Shown: piece by piece, positions 52,666 to 60,954 of the stretch | Numbering within the stretch: the stretch's first letter is position 1 | Layout: every line of letters starts with the position of its first letter | NCBI GenBank assembly: GCA_965222065.1 | Contig: OZ244933.1 | Coordinates: 1,054,001 to 1,118,000, forward strand | DNA from: GM7GCV1 sp965222065 | Lineage (GTDB): Bacteria > Pseudomonadota > Gammaproteobacteria > Pseudomonadales > GM7GCV1 | DNA: 64,000 nucleotides | Direction: 5' to 3' | Translations under genes and position numbers: made by a program | The notes under the pieces: generated by a model | Told to the model about the DNA's origin: nothing | Database searches by the model: none | The model's input: only the letters and a program-made list of their open reading frames with translations

Positions 52666-53216
52666 CTCTCCCGAACCTGACACTTTGCCGGGAACAGCAA
52701 CGCGAAATACGAGAAAAGACCAGGGAGTGGCTCCGCCTTGCCAGCCAGCTCTGGCAACAGCCATTTGATGACATACCCGTATATTTCGATTTGCGGGGCA
52801 AAACATCCGGGATGTATGTCGTTCGCGGCGGCGCTTTTGGCAAAGACCAACGAATTCGTTTTAATCCATCCATTTTTGCACGCCATTACGAAGAAAGCTG
52901 TGCATCCACCATTCCCCATGAGGTGGCACACCATATCTGCTACGAATTACACGGGCGCAGGGTCAAACCCCATGGCAAGGAGTGGCGCGCTATCATGCAA
53001 GCATTCGAGGTCCCGGCTGAAGCGACCTGCAAACTGGACCTCAGCGATATCCCGCAAAAACGTTTAAGGCGCTTTGACTACGTCTGCGGCTGTCGTGAGC
53101 ATGAATTAACCAGTATCCGTCACAACCGCATACAGCGGGGCCATAGCCGCTACACCTGCCCAAAGTGCCAGCAGTTATTGGTTCGCCTCAAAAAAGCAAC
53201 AATGGGGTCAGGGTAA
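52662..53216 (+). CDS. SprT-family zinc metalloprotease
   Basis: A 184-residue SprT/Spartan-like protein: 'TIPHEVAHHICYEL' gives HExxH, with a third ligand from 'PHGKEW', and a C-terminal zinc ribbon ('YVCGCREHE', 'YTCPKC'). Its ATG overlaps the adaptor's stop. The last codons (Gly-Ser-Gly-stop) are inside the palindromic repeat at 53203, so the repeat now supplies its stop. Confidence 0.9.
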   Translation: MTLPNLTLCREQQREIREKTREWLRLASQLWQQPFDDIPVYFDLRGKTSGMYVVRGGAFGKDQRIRFNPSIFARHYEESCASTIPHEVAHHICYELHGRRVKPHGKEWRAIMQAFEVPAEATCKLDLSDIPQKRLRRFDYVCGCREHELTSIRHNRIQRGHSRYTCPKCQQLLVRLKKATMGSG

Positions 53217-53234
53217 AAATTTACTCTGACCCCA
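53203..53234. repeat. Second copy of the 'GGGGTCAG.GTAAA' palindrome
   Basis: TGGGGTCAGGGTAAA and TTTACTCTGACCCCA form a 15-bp stem with one G:T pair. It differs by one base in the left arm from the perfect copy at 7143-7178. It overlaps the end of the SprT gene. Confidence 0.8.
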
Positions 53235-53335
53235 GGATTATAAAAGCTGATCAAGCCTAATAGTGTTGGCACATGTGGATATAGGCGTTATCCTGTTCGG
53301 CCCATAAATGACGTGCCCGGAGCACCCATAACCTA

Positions 53336-54376
53336 TTGGACAACACGGCAGTTTTCGAGGTCTCCCTCGAGCCCAATGATGCCCGCCGCCTCGCCAGTCT
53401 TTGCGGGCAGTTTGATCAACACCTAAGACTCATTGAACAGCGCCTGGATGTGCATATACGCAATCGTGGAAATCTGTTCTCCATTGAAGGAGAAACAGAT
53501 ATCGCCCGTGCTGCCATCCGTGTGGTTGAAGACCTCTATGACCAGACGCGTCGCAAGTCCGATCTGACTCCGGACGAGGTGCACTTGCGCCTGCAGGCTT
53601 CCCAGATTGAAGAATCGGCAGCGAACGACAGCCCCCTTACCGGCTCGGTGAGTATTCGCACCAAAAAGGAAACCATCAAGCCGCGCGGTCAAAACCAGAT
53701 TGAGTATGTTCGCCGCATCCGGGAGCACGATATTAACTTTGGTATTGGCCCCGCGGGGACAGGAAAAACCTATCTGGCTGTCGCCTGTGCCGTGGAAGCC
53801 CTGATCAAGGATCGGGTCGAACGCATCCTGCTGGTACGCCCTGCGGTGGAAGCCGGCGAGAAACTGGGATTTTTGCCTGGTGATCTGGCCCAGAAAGTCG
53901 ACCCCTATTTACGTCCGCTATACGACGCTCTCTTTGAGATGCTTGGTTTCGAAACCGTTGGCAAACTGATTGAACGCAACATTATCGAAGTGGCGCCCCT
54001 GGCCTATATGCGTGGCCGAACACTTAATCATGCCTTTGTCATTCTGGATGAAAGCCAGAACACGACCCGTGAGCAAATGAAGATGTTTTTGACGCGCATA
54101 GGCTTCGGTTCCACAGCGGTTATTACGGGTGATGCCACCCAGATTGATCTGCCGGGTAATGTCCGCTCGGGCCTGATGCACGCCCGCGAGGTATTGAGCA
54201 AGGTCGAAGGCATCAGTTTTACCAACTTCAGCTCTAAAGACGTGGTCCGACACCCCATCGTGCAACGTATTGTTGAGGCTTACGAGTCCGCTGACGAACG
54301 AAATAAAAAGCCTGCTGACGAACGCGATAAAAAGTCCGCTGACAAAAATCGTGGAAAGTCCGGGGACGAACACTAA
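53336..54376 (+). CDS. ybeZ: PhoH-like ATPase (YbeZ)
   Basis: A 346-residue protein: an N-terminal KH-like part (about 1-90), then a PhoH ATPase with Walker A 'GPAGTGKT' and Walker B 'FVILDESQNT'. It acts with YbeY in RNA/ribosome metabolism. TTG start at 53336. The C-terminal 28 residues are an added charged tail with 8-residue repeats ('ADERNKKP', 'ADERDKKS', 'ADKNRGKS'), not typical of the family. Confidence 0.94.
   Translation: MDNTAVFEVSLEPNDARRLASLCGQFDQHLRLIEQRLDVHIRNRGNLFSIEGETDIARAAIRVVEDLYDQTRRKSDLTPDEVHLRLQASQIEESAANDSPLTGSVSIRTKKETIKPRGQNQIEYVRRIREHDINFGIGPAGTGKTYLAVACAVEALIKDRVERILLVRPAVEAGEKLGFLPGDLAQKVDPYLRPLYDALFEMLGFETVGKLIERNIIEVAPLAYMRGRTLNHAFVILDESQNTTREQMKMFLTRIGFGSTAVITGDATQIDLPGNVRSGLMHAREVLSKVEGISFTNFSSKDVVRHPIVQRIVEAYESADERNKKPADERDKKSADKNRGKSGDEH
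54292..54365 (+). repeat. 24-base degenerate tandem repeat in the 3' end of phoH
   Basis: Three units beginning GCTGACGAACG.. / GCTGACGAACGCG.. / GCTGACAAAAATC.. encode the charged octapeptide tail. Length may vary between strains. Confidence 0.65.
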
Positions 54377-54377
54377 G

Positions 54378-54848
54378 TTGAGCATTATTCTGGACTTTGA
54401 GAACGCCACCCAGCAGGCTGTACCAGATGCGGAGCTTTTTGAGCAATGGGTGACGGCAGCTCTGGCGGATCAGTACGAACAGGTAGAACTCTGTGTACGA
54501 ATTGTTGACGAAGAAGAAATGACTGCCTTAAACAGCCAGTTTCGTGGACAGGCCAAATCCACCAATGTGCTTTCCTTCCCGGCGGATTTACCCGAGGGGC
54601 TGGATATTCCGCTTTTAGGGGATATTGCCATCTGCGCACCGGTTATTGAACGTGAGGCTGCTGAACAACATAAGTCGCTGGATTCGCATTATGCACACAT
54701 GTCTGTACATGGGGCCTTGCATCTGGCCGGCTTTGACCATATAGAGGATACTGACGCCGAAGAAATGGAAGCGTTGGAAATTAACATTTTAGGCAAGCTT
54801 GGCTTTGCCAACCCCTACGAGCCAACCCATACGAGTAAAGAACGCTAA
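54378..54848 (+). CDS. ybeY: Endoribonuclease YbeY (rRNA maturation)
   Basis: A 156-residue UPF0054 metalloprotein with 'NVLSFPAD' and the zinc motif 'HMSVHGALHLAGFDHIED' (H3xH5xH). TTG start at 54378, 1 base after phoH's stop; a frame extension into phoH is not real. It processes 16S rRNA and acts in ribosome quality control, here linked to PhoH as usual. Confidence 0.94.
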   Translation: MSIILDFENATQQAVPDAELFEQWVTAALADQYEQVELCVRIVDEEEMTALNSQFRGQAKSTNVLSFPADLPEGLDIPLLGDIAICAPVIEREAAEQHKSLDSHYAHMSVHGALHLAGFDHIEDTDAEEMEALEINILGKLGFANPYEPTHTSKER

Positions 54849-54878
54849 ATTGCTGCAAAAAAGCAGCGAACACATATC

Positions 54879-55730
54879 ATGAGTAACGACGAAAAACCTC
54901 CTTCGAAACAGGCCAGCTGGCTGGACCGGCTGGTCAATCAATTATCGCCTGCACCGGAAAACCGCGATCAACTTGCGGATATCCTGCAGAAATCTCACGA
55001 ATCCAGCATTATCGACGACGATGCCCTGCAAATTATGGAGGGTGCGCTGCGTATCTCTGAGTTGCATGCCGGCGATATCATGATTCCGCGCTCGCAAATG
55101 GAAATGCTCAAGCTCACCGCAAGCCCTTCCGAGATATTGAAGCAGATTACCGAGTCCGGTCACTCCCGCTTTCCCGTGGTGGACGAATCTGCCGATGACA
55201 TCAAGGGGGTCCTGCTGGCCAAAGACATGCTGCCGTTTATTAAGGACGACCTGTCTGCCCTGGACATCAAGCCCCTGTTAAGACCCGCGGTCATTATTCC
55301 CGAGTCCAAACGCCTGTCCGTGCTGTTGCGCGAGTTTCGCGAGCGCCGCTATCACATGGCGATCGTGATCGACGAGTACGGCAGCGTGAGCGGCCTGGTC
55401 ACTATTGAGGATATTCTTGAAGAAATCGTTGGCGACATCGAGGATGAAACCGACGAGGACGAGATCGAGAGCATCCAGACCATTGGCGAAAACCTCTATC
55501 TGGTGGAAGCCCAAACCGAAGTCGAGGACTTCAACGAATATTTCGAATCCGGCCTGAGTGAAGAGGATTACGATACGGTCGGTGGGCTGGTCACCAGTGT
55601 TCTGGGGCACCTGCCCGAGGTTGGCGAGAAAGTGGAAATCGATGACTTCCTGTTTGAAGTCGCCGAGGCTGACAACCGCAGAATTCTTAAGCTACATGCC
55701 AGCCAGTTACCAGTCTCAGGCCAGGCATAA
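54879..55730 (+). CDS. ybeX: CorC/HlyC-family CBS-pair protein (YbeX)
   Basis: A 283-residue cytoplasmic protein: CBS pair ('DIMIPRSQMEML', 'GHSRFPVVDES', 'HMAIVIDEYGSVSGLVTIEDILEEIVGDIEDE') and a C-terminal CorC_HlyC domain ('DYDTVGGLVTSVLGHLPEVGEKVE'). Linked to magnesium/cobalt efflux and ribosome metabolism. Lies between ybeY and lnt as expected. Confidence 0.94.
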   Translation: MSNDEKPPSKQASWLDRLVNQLSPAPENRDQLADILQKSHESSIIDDDALQIMEGALRISELHAGDIMIPRSQMEMLKLTASPSEILKQITESGHSRFPVVDESADDIKGVLLAKDMLPFIKDDLSALDIKPLLRPAVIIPESKRLSVLLREFRERRYHMAIVIDEYGSVSGLVTIEDILEEIVGDIEDETDEDEIESIQTIGENLYLVEAQTEVEDFNEYFESGLSEEDYDTVGGLVTSVLGHLPEVGEKVEIDDFLFEVAEADNRRILKLHASQLPVSGQA

Positions 55731-55761
55731 ACACCAAACCTGATTCTCACCAGCTGATCCT

Positions 55762-57273
55762 GTGAAAGCCATTAAGTATTTGACTGCCCTGCTTGCCGGG
55801 GTAAGCATACATTTTAGCTTTGCACCCTACAGTGTCTGGCTGGCGGGCCTGATCGGCCTGCTTTTATTCTGTGCCGTTATTTCATCGTCGCAGAGCCCCA
55901 AACGCGCCTTTGCCCTGGCCTTTGTTTTTGCCACCGGATTGTTTGGCGCCGGTGTCAGCTGGGTTTACGTCAGCATCCATACCTATGGCGAAGTCCCCAT
56001 GGTACTGGCGTTCATTTTTACGGCCGGCTTTGTGTTGTTTCTGGCCCTGCTTTTCGCTTTACCCTGGTTGCTTTACCCGCTGATTGGCAATACCAGGAGC
56101 CTGCGCCTGTTTTGTTTTCCACTATTCTGGTTATTTAGTGAATGGTTGCGGAGCTGGTTACTCACCGGCTTTCCCTGGCTCCATCTGGGGTACGCGCATG
56201 TCGATAGCCCCCTTGGGGGATGGCTTCCCGTATTTGGCGTGCTGGGCACCGGTTTCCTGCTTGCCATGGCCACCACGGCTATCCTGTATGCACTGACCTG
56301 GCATTCGACCAGGGTCATCGGCCTGACTGGCGTGGTTCTTTTGGCCATTTTTATCCCGGGTATCATGCTGTCTTCGGTTGAGTGGACAGAAGATATGGCC
56401 GCACCGGTTCCCGTGACCATGGTGCAACCGGATATCCCGCTGAGAGACAAATGGAACCCGTTAGTGGCCGATGAAATCCTGCTCCGGCTGGAGGAACTTA
56501 GTGAAGACGCCTGGCAACCCGGCCTGCTGATCTGGCCGGAAGCCGCCATTCCCTTCGTCGGTGACGCCGCCGATCCCTATGTCGAATTTCTCGATTCCCT
56601 GAGCAGTCAGTCTGGCACGGCAATGATTACCGGGCTACTCACCTATGATGAAGAACGGGACACCTACCTGAACAGCATTACCGGACTGGGACACGCCAGC
56701 AATATTTACCACAAGCAGAGACTGGTTCCATTCGGGGAATACGTGCCGCTGGAAAACTGGTTACGCGGCACCATGCATTTTTTTAATTTACCCATGTCTG
56801 TAATTCGGCCGGGCCTGCGCGAACAAACCCCGCTGGCATTTGATTACCAGGGACAAGACTATCTGATGGCGCCAGCCATTTGTTACGAAATTGCCTATGA
56901 CTCGCTGGTACGTGAGCTCGCCGCAGATTCAAACATGCTGGTCACCCTGAGCAACGATGCCTGGTTTGGCACCAGCATTGGCCCCTGGCAGCATATGCAA
57001 ATAGCCCAGGCAAGGGCACGGGAGAACCAGAAGCCCCTGCTGAGAGTCACCAACAACGGCATTACCGCGCTGGTTGACCACCAAGGCATCATTGCCGACA
57101 GATTGCCCCAGTTCCAGGGCGCGGCCCTCAAATCCACCGTGGCTCCTCGCACCGGACAAACCCCCTACAGCCGACATGGCAACCTGTTCGCCCTGAGCCT
57201 GGCCGCGCTTTTGTCGCTGTATGCGATTTATCGTCATATGAGAAATCGCCGCTTCCAGACGCACGTGATTTAA
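55762..57273 (+). CDS. lnt: Apolipoprotein N-acyltransferase
   Basis: A 503-residue inner-membrane enzyme adding the third acyl chain to lipoproteins. About six N-terminal helices precede a periplasmic nitrilase-fold domain with catalytic Glu in 'IWPEAAIPF', Lys in 'YHKQRLVPFGEYVP' and Cys in 'APAICYEIAYD'. GTG start. Ends the phoH-ybeY-ybeX-lnt operon and overlaps the convergent transporter gene by 4 bases. Confidence 0.95.
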   Translation: MKAIKYLTALLAGVSIHFSFAPYSVWLAGLIGLLLFCAVISSSQSPKRAFALAFVFATGLFGAGVSWVYVSIHTYGEVPMVLAFIFTAGFVLFLALLFALPWLLYPLIGNTRSLRLFCFPLFWLFSEWLRSWLLTGFPWLHLGYAHVDSPLGGWLPVFGVLGTGFLLAMATTAILYALTWHSTRVIGLTGVVLLAIFIPGIMLSSVEWTEDMAAPVPVTMVQPDIPLRDKWNPLVADEILLRLEELSEDAWQPGLLIWPEAAIPFVGDAADPYVEFLDSLSSQSGTAMITGLLTYDEERDTYLNSITGLGHASNIYHKQRLVPFGEYVPLENWLRGTMHFFNLPMSVIRPGLREQTPLAFDYQGQDYLMAPAICYEIAYDSLVRELAADSNMLVTLSNDAWFGTSIGPWQHMQIAQARARENQKPLLRVTNNGITALVDHQGIIADRLPQFQGAALKSTVAPRTGQTPYSRHGNLFALSLAALLSLYAIYRHMRNRRFQTHVI

Positions 57274-58205
57274 CCAGCTCCATATCCGCCAGGCCAGATC
57301 CACCAGGACAATAACGCCATTAATGGTGGCACATAAATCAGGGAAAGCAGGATGGAGCTGGAGACCATGGCCACAGCCGTTTCGAAATCCAGCTTGGCAA
57401 TAATGGCGTAGGTGGTCGACACAAAGCCGATAGGTGCCGCACTGCTAAGCACGGCAATAAAAAGTTTTTCTTCAGTCAACCCAAACAGGCTGGCCAGCAG
57501 GGCCCCGGCAAGGCCGCCGATCAGGACCCGAATGGTAATCACCCGACTGAACAAGCGGAAATCTGTACTCTTCAACGAAAACGACGCGCCCAATGCGATC
57601 AACAAGGTGGGTGCCGTCATATCGGCCAGGGGTTGAAGAAACGCCATCAACACCCCCGGGATTTCAGTGGAAGTGAAGTTCAGGCTCAAGGCAACAACCA
57701 GTGCCCAAAGTGGCGGCGAGGTTGCCACTTTTTTCAATATGTCCCGGCCCGAAGTCTGTTCGTCAGAGAAGTGGAAAGCAAATCCATAGGCAAAACTGGT
57801 TTGCACAATGGCGATGCCGACATCAAACAGGAGCACATAGGGCAAAACTTCCTCGCCTACTCCCCAGAGTACAAACGGGATCATCATGGCGTTGTTGATC
57901 ATGATGCTACACAGAATCAGGCTGCCCAGTGTCCGCCTGTTCCCGACCTTGCCTTTAAACATCCAGTAGGCCACGGGAACGTTCACGAAAACCACAATTA
58001 TCCCGACCAGGGGCAATAGTATTTCTTCTATGCTGATTTCCAGGCCGGAGATGTTCACCAGCATGATTGCTGGCATCAGCGCAAAAAACATGAGCTGCAG
58101 CAGAACCCCGGCCTTGGCGGTATCCAGCACAGACAGTCTTCGCAATAGCATTCCCAGTCCGAAAAACAGGAATACCGGCATCAGGTTGATATAGAGCTCA
58201 ATCAA
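57270..58205 (-). CDS. AEC-family permease (auxin efflux carrier-like)
   Basis: A 311-residue membrane protein with about ten helices in two inverted repeats ('MIELYINLMPVFLFFGLGMLLRR', 'VGIIVVFVNVPVAYWMFKG'). Bacterial relatives export or import carboxylates such as malonate. Substrate unknown here; convergent with lnt. Confidence 0.87.
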   Translation of the reverse strand: MIELYINLMPVFLFFGLGMLLRRLSVLDTAKAGVLLQLMFFALMPAIMLVNISGLEISIEEILLPLVGIIVVFVNVPVAYWMFKGKVGNRRTLGSLILCSIMINNAMMIPFVLWGVGEEVLPYVLLFDVGIAIVQTSFAYGFAFHFSDEQTSGRDILKKVATSPPLWALVVALSLNFTSTEIPGVLMAFLQPLADMTAPTLLIALGASFSLKSTDFRLFSRVITIRVLIGGLAGALLASLFGLTEEKLFIAVLSSAAPIGFVSTTYAIIAKLDFETAVAMVSSSILLSLIYVPPLMALLSWWIWPGGYGAG

Positions 58206-58382
58206 TTTTTCTTACCAGAGGGGAATGTTTACGGGCGGGTCGCGCCAATTTATCCATAAATCTGTTATGTGTATCACAGTAATGTACTTTGCAGTGCACG
58301 CATCCGGCACGAAACTTGCCCTTTATTGAGACATCCAACAAGAATTTTGGGCAATCCCGCTCAATAAAGGAGTCACCAATCA

Positions 58383-58754
58383 ATGCATTACACCAAGGCT
58401 TTGGTCGACCTGATACAGGAAGCCCGTCGACGTGCCCCGAGTGAGGACAAACCCAGTATCAAACTTGCCAATCCGGACGTCCTGTTTGAACTACTAAGAC
58501 TCTATCAGAAATCCTCTGACGCCGTGTTTAAGGCACTGGTCAAGGAGATCTTTAGCCAGGCTGGCGACCCATGGCCGGCCCGACTCGAAGAGGCACCCAG
58601 GGAAGCCGGGGCGGACGAGGTTCCGGAAGGCTATGTGGTCAAGGTTTACCGGGGCCAAAGGATACTGGAACGACGAGACAAAAGCAGTGCCAATGCAGAC
58701 AAAAAAGAAACTGATCGCCCCAAACGCATGTATCGGGGACAGGCGATTTCCTGA
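58383..58754 (+). CDS. Small soluble protein with repeated YRGQ motif, unknown
   Basis: A 123-residue protein from the ATG at 58383 with AAAGGAG upstream. Residues 1-65 are helical and charged; the C-terminal half has two copies of a '(V/M)YRGQ' motif (near 88 and 118) separated by a lysine-rich linker, as in DUF4278-like short repeats. No function recognised. It sits between an AEC permease and a LysR gene. Confidence 0.6.
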   Translation: MHYTKALVDLIQEARRRAPSEDKPSIKLANPDVLFELLRLYQKSSDAVFKALVKEIFSQAGDPWPARLEEAPREAGADEVPEGYVVKVYRGQRILERRDKSSANADKKETDRPKRMYRGQAIS

Positions 58755-58772
58755 CCTTTCAAATTCAATCGA

Positions 58773-59675
58773 TCACAGGCCGACCAGCTGCATTCGCTCC
58801 GCAAGTGCCGTCTTGATGTGTGACTGAAGCGCCTGGCAGGCTGCCCCGGCATCTGCCGAGGCAGCAATCAGGCTAATGCCAATTTTGCCCAGCCCGGGCA
58901 GCCTGGTCGTTTTTTCGGAAACCACAAGGTTACGCGGCACCGTGCTTTTTGCCAGCACGGTGATTCCCAGCCCTTCTTCCAGTGCTGAGCGTATCCCGGC
59001 AAGATCGGGAATCGTGTAAATAACTTTCCAGTTGATCCGTTTGTCATCCAGTGCACTGGTAGCCGAGGAACGATAAATGCACCCTTCCGGTGCAGCGATC
59101 AGCGCAACATCCCTTTGGTCGGGTTCAAATTCCCGTCCACTGACCCAAACCAGTTCATCTGTCATGATCAGGTTTTTACCGGCCTCCGACGGCTTGCGAT
59201 GCAACCCCAGCACCAGGTCATACTCCCCTTTGCCCACGCCGGCCAGAAGGTTTTTGGACAGGTCGCAGTTAACCTCCAGGGTGACATTGGGATTTTCTGC
59301 CGCAAAGCGGCCGACAATCCGAGGCAACAAGGTAGTCGCAAATTCACTGGGAATTCCCAGCCTCACACGACCTGCAATAGCGGGCTGCTGCAGCTCTCGC
59401 AGAGCACGATCATTCAGCGCCAGAATTTGACGGGCGTAATCCAGCAACTGCTCTCCCGCCACCGTCAATTTTAGTTTAACCGCACTGCGCTCAAACAGCG
59501 GTGCATCCACCAACTGCTCCAGCTTTCTGATTTGCAGGCTAATGGCTGCCTGCGATCGGCCAAGTGCTTCGCCTGCCTGGGTGAAGCCACCCAACTCGAC
59601 AATGGTAACCAGGGATCTCAGGACATCCATCGGCAGGTTTTTTCGAACGACGACGGTCTCTGCGACTCGGGCCAT
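58773..59675 (-). CDS. LysR-family transcriptional regulator (LrhA-like)
   Basis: A 300-residue regulator: winged-helix N-terminus ('GGFTQAGEALGRSQAAISLQIRKLEQLVDAPLFER') and a type 2 periplasmic-binding-like effector domain ('GRVRLGIPSEFATTLLPRIV'). I use the ATG at 59675 with GAGG 8 bases upstream. It is divergent from gcvT, but lies 18 bases from the end of the small unknown gene, so its regulon is not obvious. Confidence 0.9.
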   Translation of the reverse strand: MARVAETVVVRKNLPMDVLRSLVTIVELGGFTQAGEALGRSQAAISLQIRKLEQLVDAPLFERSAVKLKLTVAGEQLLDYARQILALNDRALRELQQPAIAGRVRLGIPSEFATTLLPRIVGRFAAENPNVTLEVNCDLSKNLLAGVGKGEYDLVLGLHRKPSEAGKNLIMTDELVWVSGREFEPDQRDVALIAAPEGCIYRSSATSALDDKRINWKVIYTIPDLAGIRSALEEGLGITVLAKSTVPRNLVVSEKTTRLPGLGKIGISLIAASADAGAACQALQSHIKTALAERMQLVGL

Positions 59676-59808
59676 AAGCACCTCAAATGCATGCAGCTAA
59701 ATCATAAGTATTTCTTATAAATGGATATTAACTATTAATTTCACAAATGCAATGCGCAAGCGTAATCTTTGTCCGATTGACTCTCTAGCAACTATCCAAG
59801 AGGCTCGC

Positions 59809-60936
59809 ATGGCCGAAGCTGATGCTCCACTAAAGCGCACCCCCCTTTTTGGGATACACCACCAACTCAACGCTCGCATGGTGCCTTTTGCTGGTTACGA
59901 GATGCCCGTGCAATATCCGGCCGGCATCAAGACCGAACATCTGCACTGCCGGAAAGCGGCGGGCCTGTTCGACGTTTCCCATATGGGCCAGGTTGTTGTT
60001 TCTGGTGAAGGCGCGACAGAAGCACTTGAGCGACTGCTGCCATCGGATCTTCAGGCATTAAATATCAACCAGCAGTGTTATAGCTTTTTGACCAATGCCC
60101 ATGGCGGAATCATCGATGACCTGATCATCACCCGCTGGGACCAGGACCGCTATTTCCTGGTGATAAACGCAGCCAGGAAAACAGTCGACCTGGCGCATCT
60201 GCGATCTGAGCTCCCGCAAAACCTGCATCTGGACGAACTCGACAACCAGGCATTAATTGCCATACAGGGCCCACAGGCCGTGGAGGTTATCGAAGGGTTT
60301 TGGCCAGAGGCGGCCGAGGTGCATTTTATGAACGGGATTCACGTTCGCTACGGCGAGGAATCCCTTTATTTAACCCGCTCCGGATACACCGGCGAAGACG
60401 GTTTTGAGATCTCTGTACCGGCTGGTCTCGCCGGGGAACTGGCTGAAAAACTGCTTGCCCATCCCGCTCTTGAGCCTGTTGGCCTGGGCGCACGGGATTC
60501 ACTGCGACTGGAAGCCGGGCTCTGTCTTTATGGCCACGACCTGGATGAGGAAACCACCCCGGTAGAAGCCGGACTTACATGGGCTATATCACCCTCAAGG
60601 CGACCGGGCGGCAGGCATGCCGGAGGCTTCATTGGCGCCGACACCATCATGCAGCAGCTGGAAGAAGGCGCCGACAAGCGTCGTGTGGGACTTAATATCG
60701 AAGGGCGTGCCCCGGTTCGCGAAGGCGCTCCTATTATCAACGACCAGGGTCAGGAAATAGGCATCGTCACCAGTGGTGGCTTTGGTCCCTCCGTCGAGAA
60801 ACCCGTGGCAATGGGTTATGTAAAAACCGATTATGCCCAGCCCGGAACCTCCGTATCCGCACTGGTTAGAGACAAACCCCGACCTGCCCAGGTGTGCAAA
60901 TTACCTTTCATCAAGCCCGGCTACTTTCGCGGCTAA
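59809..60936 (+). CDS. gcvT: Glycine cleavage system T protein (aminomethyltransferase)
   Basis: A 375-residue folate enzyme moving the methylene group of glycine to tetrahydrofolate. 'FDVSHMGQVVVSG', 'GYTGEDGFEISVP' and 'GLGARDSLRLEAGLCLYGHDL' are the T-protein motifs. ATG at 59809 with AGAGG upstream; an extension from 59752 is not in the family. gcvP follows 18 bases later, but gcvH is not here. Confidence 0.95.
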   Translation: MAEADAPLKRTPLFGIHHQLNARMVPFAGYEMPVQYPAGIKTEHLHCRKAAGLFDVSHMGQVVVSGEGATEALERLLPSDLQALNINQQCYSFLTNAHGGIIDDLIITRWDQDRYFLVINAARKTVDLAHLRSELPQNLHLDELDNQALIAIQGPQAVEVIEGFWPEAAEVHFMNGIHVRYGEESLYLTRSGYTGEDGFEISVPAGLAGELAEKLLAHPALEPVGLGARDSLRLEAGLCLYGHDLDEETTPVEAGLTWAISPSRRPGGRHAGGFIGADTIMQQLEEGADKRRVGLNIEGRAPVREGAPIINDQGQEIGIVTSGGFGPSVEKPVAMGYVKTDYAQPGTSVSALVRDKPRPAQVCKLPFIKPGYFRG

Positions 60937-60954
60937 ATCCTTTTATATTTTCAG

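Noticed and set aside
58198..58383. A 61-residue leftward frame with a 'CVHCKVHYC' cysteine cluster
   Set aside because: It starts with TTG, overlaps the AEC gene start, and fills the region that must hold promoters for both flanking genes. No ribosome binding site.
59676..59808. Glycine riboswitch upstream of gcvT
   Set aside because: The conserved aptamer core is not recognisable in this 130-base AT-rich region.
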